From: CAVUAN01 sp963739435
GTDB taxonomy: Bacteria; Acidobacteriota; Thermoanaerobaculia; UBA5066; Gp7-AA6
Length of the DNA: 64,000 bases
Assembly: GCA_963739435.1 (NCBI GenBank)
Contig: CAVUAN010000005.1
Location: forward strand, 1 to 64,000
Direction: 5' to 3'
Below, in pieces: positions 63,421 to 64,000 of this stretch (its first letter is position 1; every line of letters begins with the position of its first letter). Made by a program: the position numbers and the translations under genes. The notes beneath the pieces are model-generated. The model was not told the DNA's origin. It saw only the letters and a list, made by a program, of their open reading frames with translations, and ran no database searches.

Positions 63421-64000
63421 TGCCCGAAGAGCCGGTCCAGGGACCCGTTGACATCGAGGAGCTTCCCGATGTCTTTCAGGTTCACGACGAGGCGGTACTC
63501 GTGGGTCGGCGTCGGCGGCACCCGGAGGTTTCGGACCTCGAGGAATACCGAGAAGCACTTGCCCTGGTATGTCAGGAGCGACCGGTCTTCGAGCATCGTC
63601 GCGTTGCGGACATCGTAATTGAGCTGGGTATCGAGGCGCAGCCACTTCACGATATCGAAGCCCAGGGAACCGCGGAGCTGGTCGCTCGGACTCACGATGG
63701 TGACCTGCCCACCCGCCCCGGGGATGACCGCCCGGCTCTCGAACCACGTCAGGTTGACGAAATTCGTGCTCCAGGCCGCGGAAGCCGTGATCGAGGTGGC
63801 TGTCACGCGGTCGACGTGGGTGTCGAAAGCCACCCGGCCGTCGAACTGGAAGAGCGAGGAGGCGTGGATCCGGAGAATCCCTTCGAGCGGCCCGGCGTTG
63901 CCGAGCGTGGGCACGATCGTCGTTCCAATCGTCGTCTGGGGCGTTTCGAAGGCGTACGTCTGGGCGATCTCGAGCGAGGCGATCTCCTGTGCAGCGCCCT
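63417..64000 (-). CDS. LPS-assembly protein LptD, C-terminal fragment
   Basis: The frame is open to the window edge, so the gene starts beyond base 64000. The visible ~193 residues are beta-barrel strands as in the C-terminal domain of LptD: EIASLEIAQTYAFETPQTT, HASSLFQFDGRVAFDTHVDR, VNLTWFESRAVIPGAGGQVT and NYDVRNATMLEDRSLLTYQG, ending with LDRLFGQ. LptD inserts LPS into the outer leaflet of the outer membrane. It heads an operon with rfbD, the prenol kinase and ubiA. The assignment rests on strand pattern and context. Confidence 0.72.
   Translation of the reverse strand, partial: GAAQEIASLEIAQTYAFETPQTTIGTTIVPTLGNAGPLEGILRIHASSLFQFDGRVAFDTHVDRVTATSITASAAWSTNFVNLTWFESRAVIPGAGGQVTIVSPSDQLRGSLGFDIVKWLRLDTQLNYDVRNATMLEDRSLLTYQGKCFSVFLEVRNLRVPPTPTHEYRLVVNLKDIGKLLDVNGSLDRLFGQ

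Overview
The window is a GC-rich chromosomal segment from a Gram-negative bacterium, most likely an Acidobacteriota member (perhaps Thermoanaerobaculia-like). This placement is inferred from several features together: an ~800-aa FtsX/MacB-type permease of the kind expanded in Acidobacteria, two Ser/Thr kinases fused to TolB-like propellers, secreted Asp-box propellers, hopanoid-modifying genes (hpnI, hpnJ), outer-membrane LPS genes (GT9 heptosyltransferase, LptD end) and a selenocysteine tRNA. There is no rRNA, insertion sequence, phage or CRISPR array.

Layout. 0-9.3 kb: end of an LPS heptosyltransferase, a DUF3108 protein, then type IV pilus motor and control genes pilB-pilT-pilC-pilS-pilR and a DUF192 lipoprotein, with heptanucleotide repeats in most gaps. 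9.4-14.3 kb: an Asp-box propeller and an XdhC-like protein on the minus strand, galU, an FmdB zinc ribbon and a DUF4388 protein. 14.4-19.6 kb: moeA, an alpha/beta hydrolase, then ketosynthase, methyltransferase and FAD oxidoreductase, which look like a small lipid or polyketide pathway. 19.6-22.4 kb: LolA-like protein and a LolCDE/MacB-like ABC exporter. 22.5-27.2 kb: LamG secreted protein, hpnJ and hpnI, a lipoprotein, tRNA-Sec. 27.2-40.5 kb: ADOP permease, two tandem 14-unit propeller genes, a vanadium haloperoxidase-like enzyme, a winged-helix/FHA regulator, a Ser/Thr kinase, tRNA-Ala. 40.5-44 kb: small zinc-ribbon protein and lipoprotein, a probable small RNA, hflX, a DUF2400 protein, a TlpA-type thioredoxin. 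44-51 kb: a quinol-oxidising respiratory operon containing a 4x[4Fe-4S] ferredoxin, HEAT protein, Rieske protein, split b6-type cytochrome b, octaheme cytochrome c and a small membrane protein. 51-60 kb: YyaL-type protein, HDAC-like deacetylase, second kinase-propeller, S9 peptidase. 60-64 kb: UbiA prenyltransferase, a fused prenol kinase/DUF92 protein, RfbD and the C-terminus of LptD.

How the parts fit. Many neighbours are coupled by 4-base ATGA or GTGA stop/start overlaps, so these are real operons. Two systems deserve most attention. The first is the 35-40 kb region. A divergent promoter with the first codons of both flanking genes is present twice, once beside the propeller genes and once beside the haloperoxidase and FHA regulator, and the regulator converges on a Ser/Thr kinase. 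This suggests a phosphothreonine-controlled regulon of secreted proteins. The second is the cytochrome b6/Rieske operon, which keeps the b6 heme-ci cysteine but has an octaheme cytochrome in place of cytochrome f/c1 and adds a polyferredoxin.

Caveat: roughly fifteen genes between 8 and 39 kb are broken by single-base shifts, mostly +1, while the protein stays homologous across each break. This looks more like residual sequencing error than gene decay. Those genes are annotated as whole loci with the breakpoints described.
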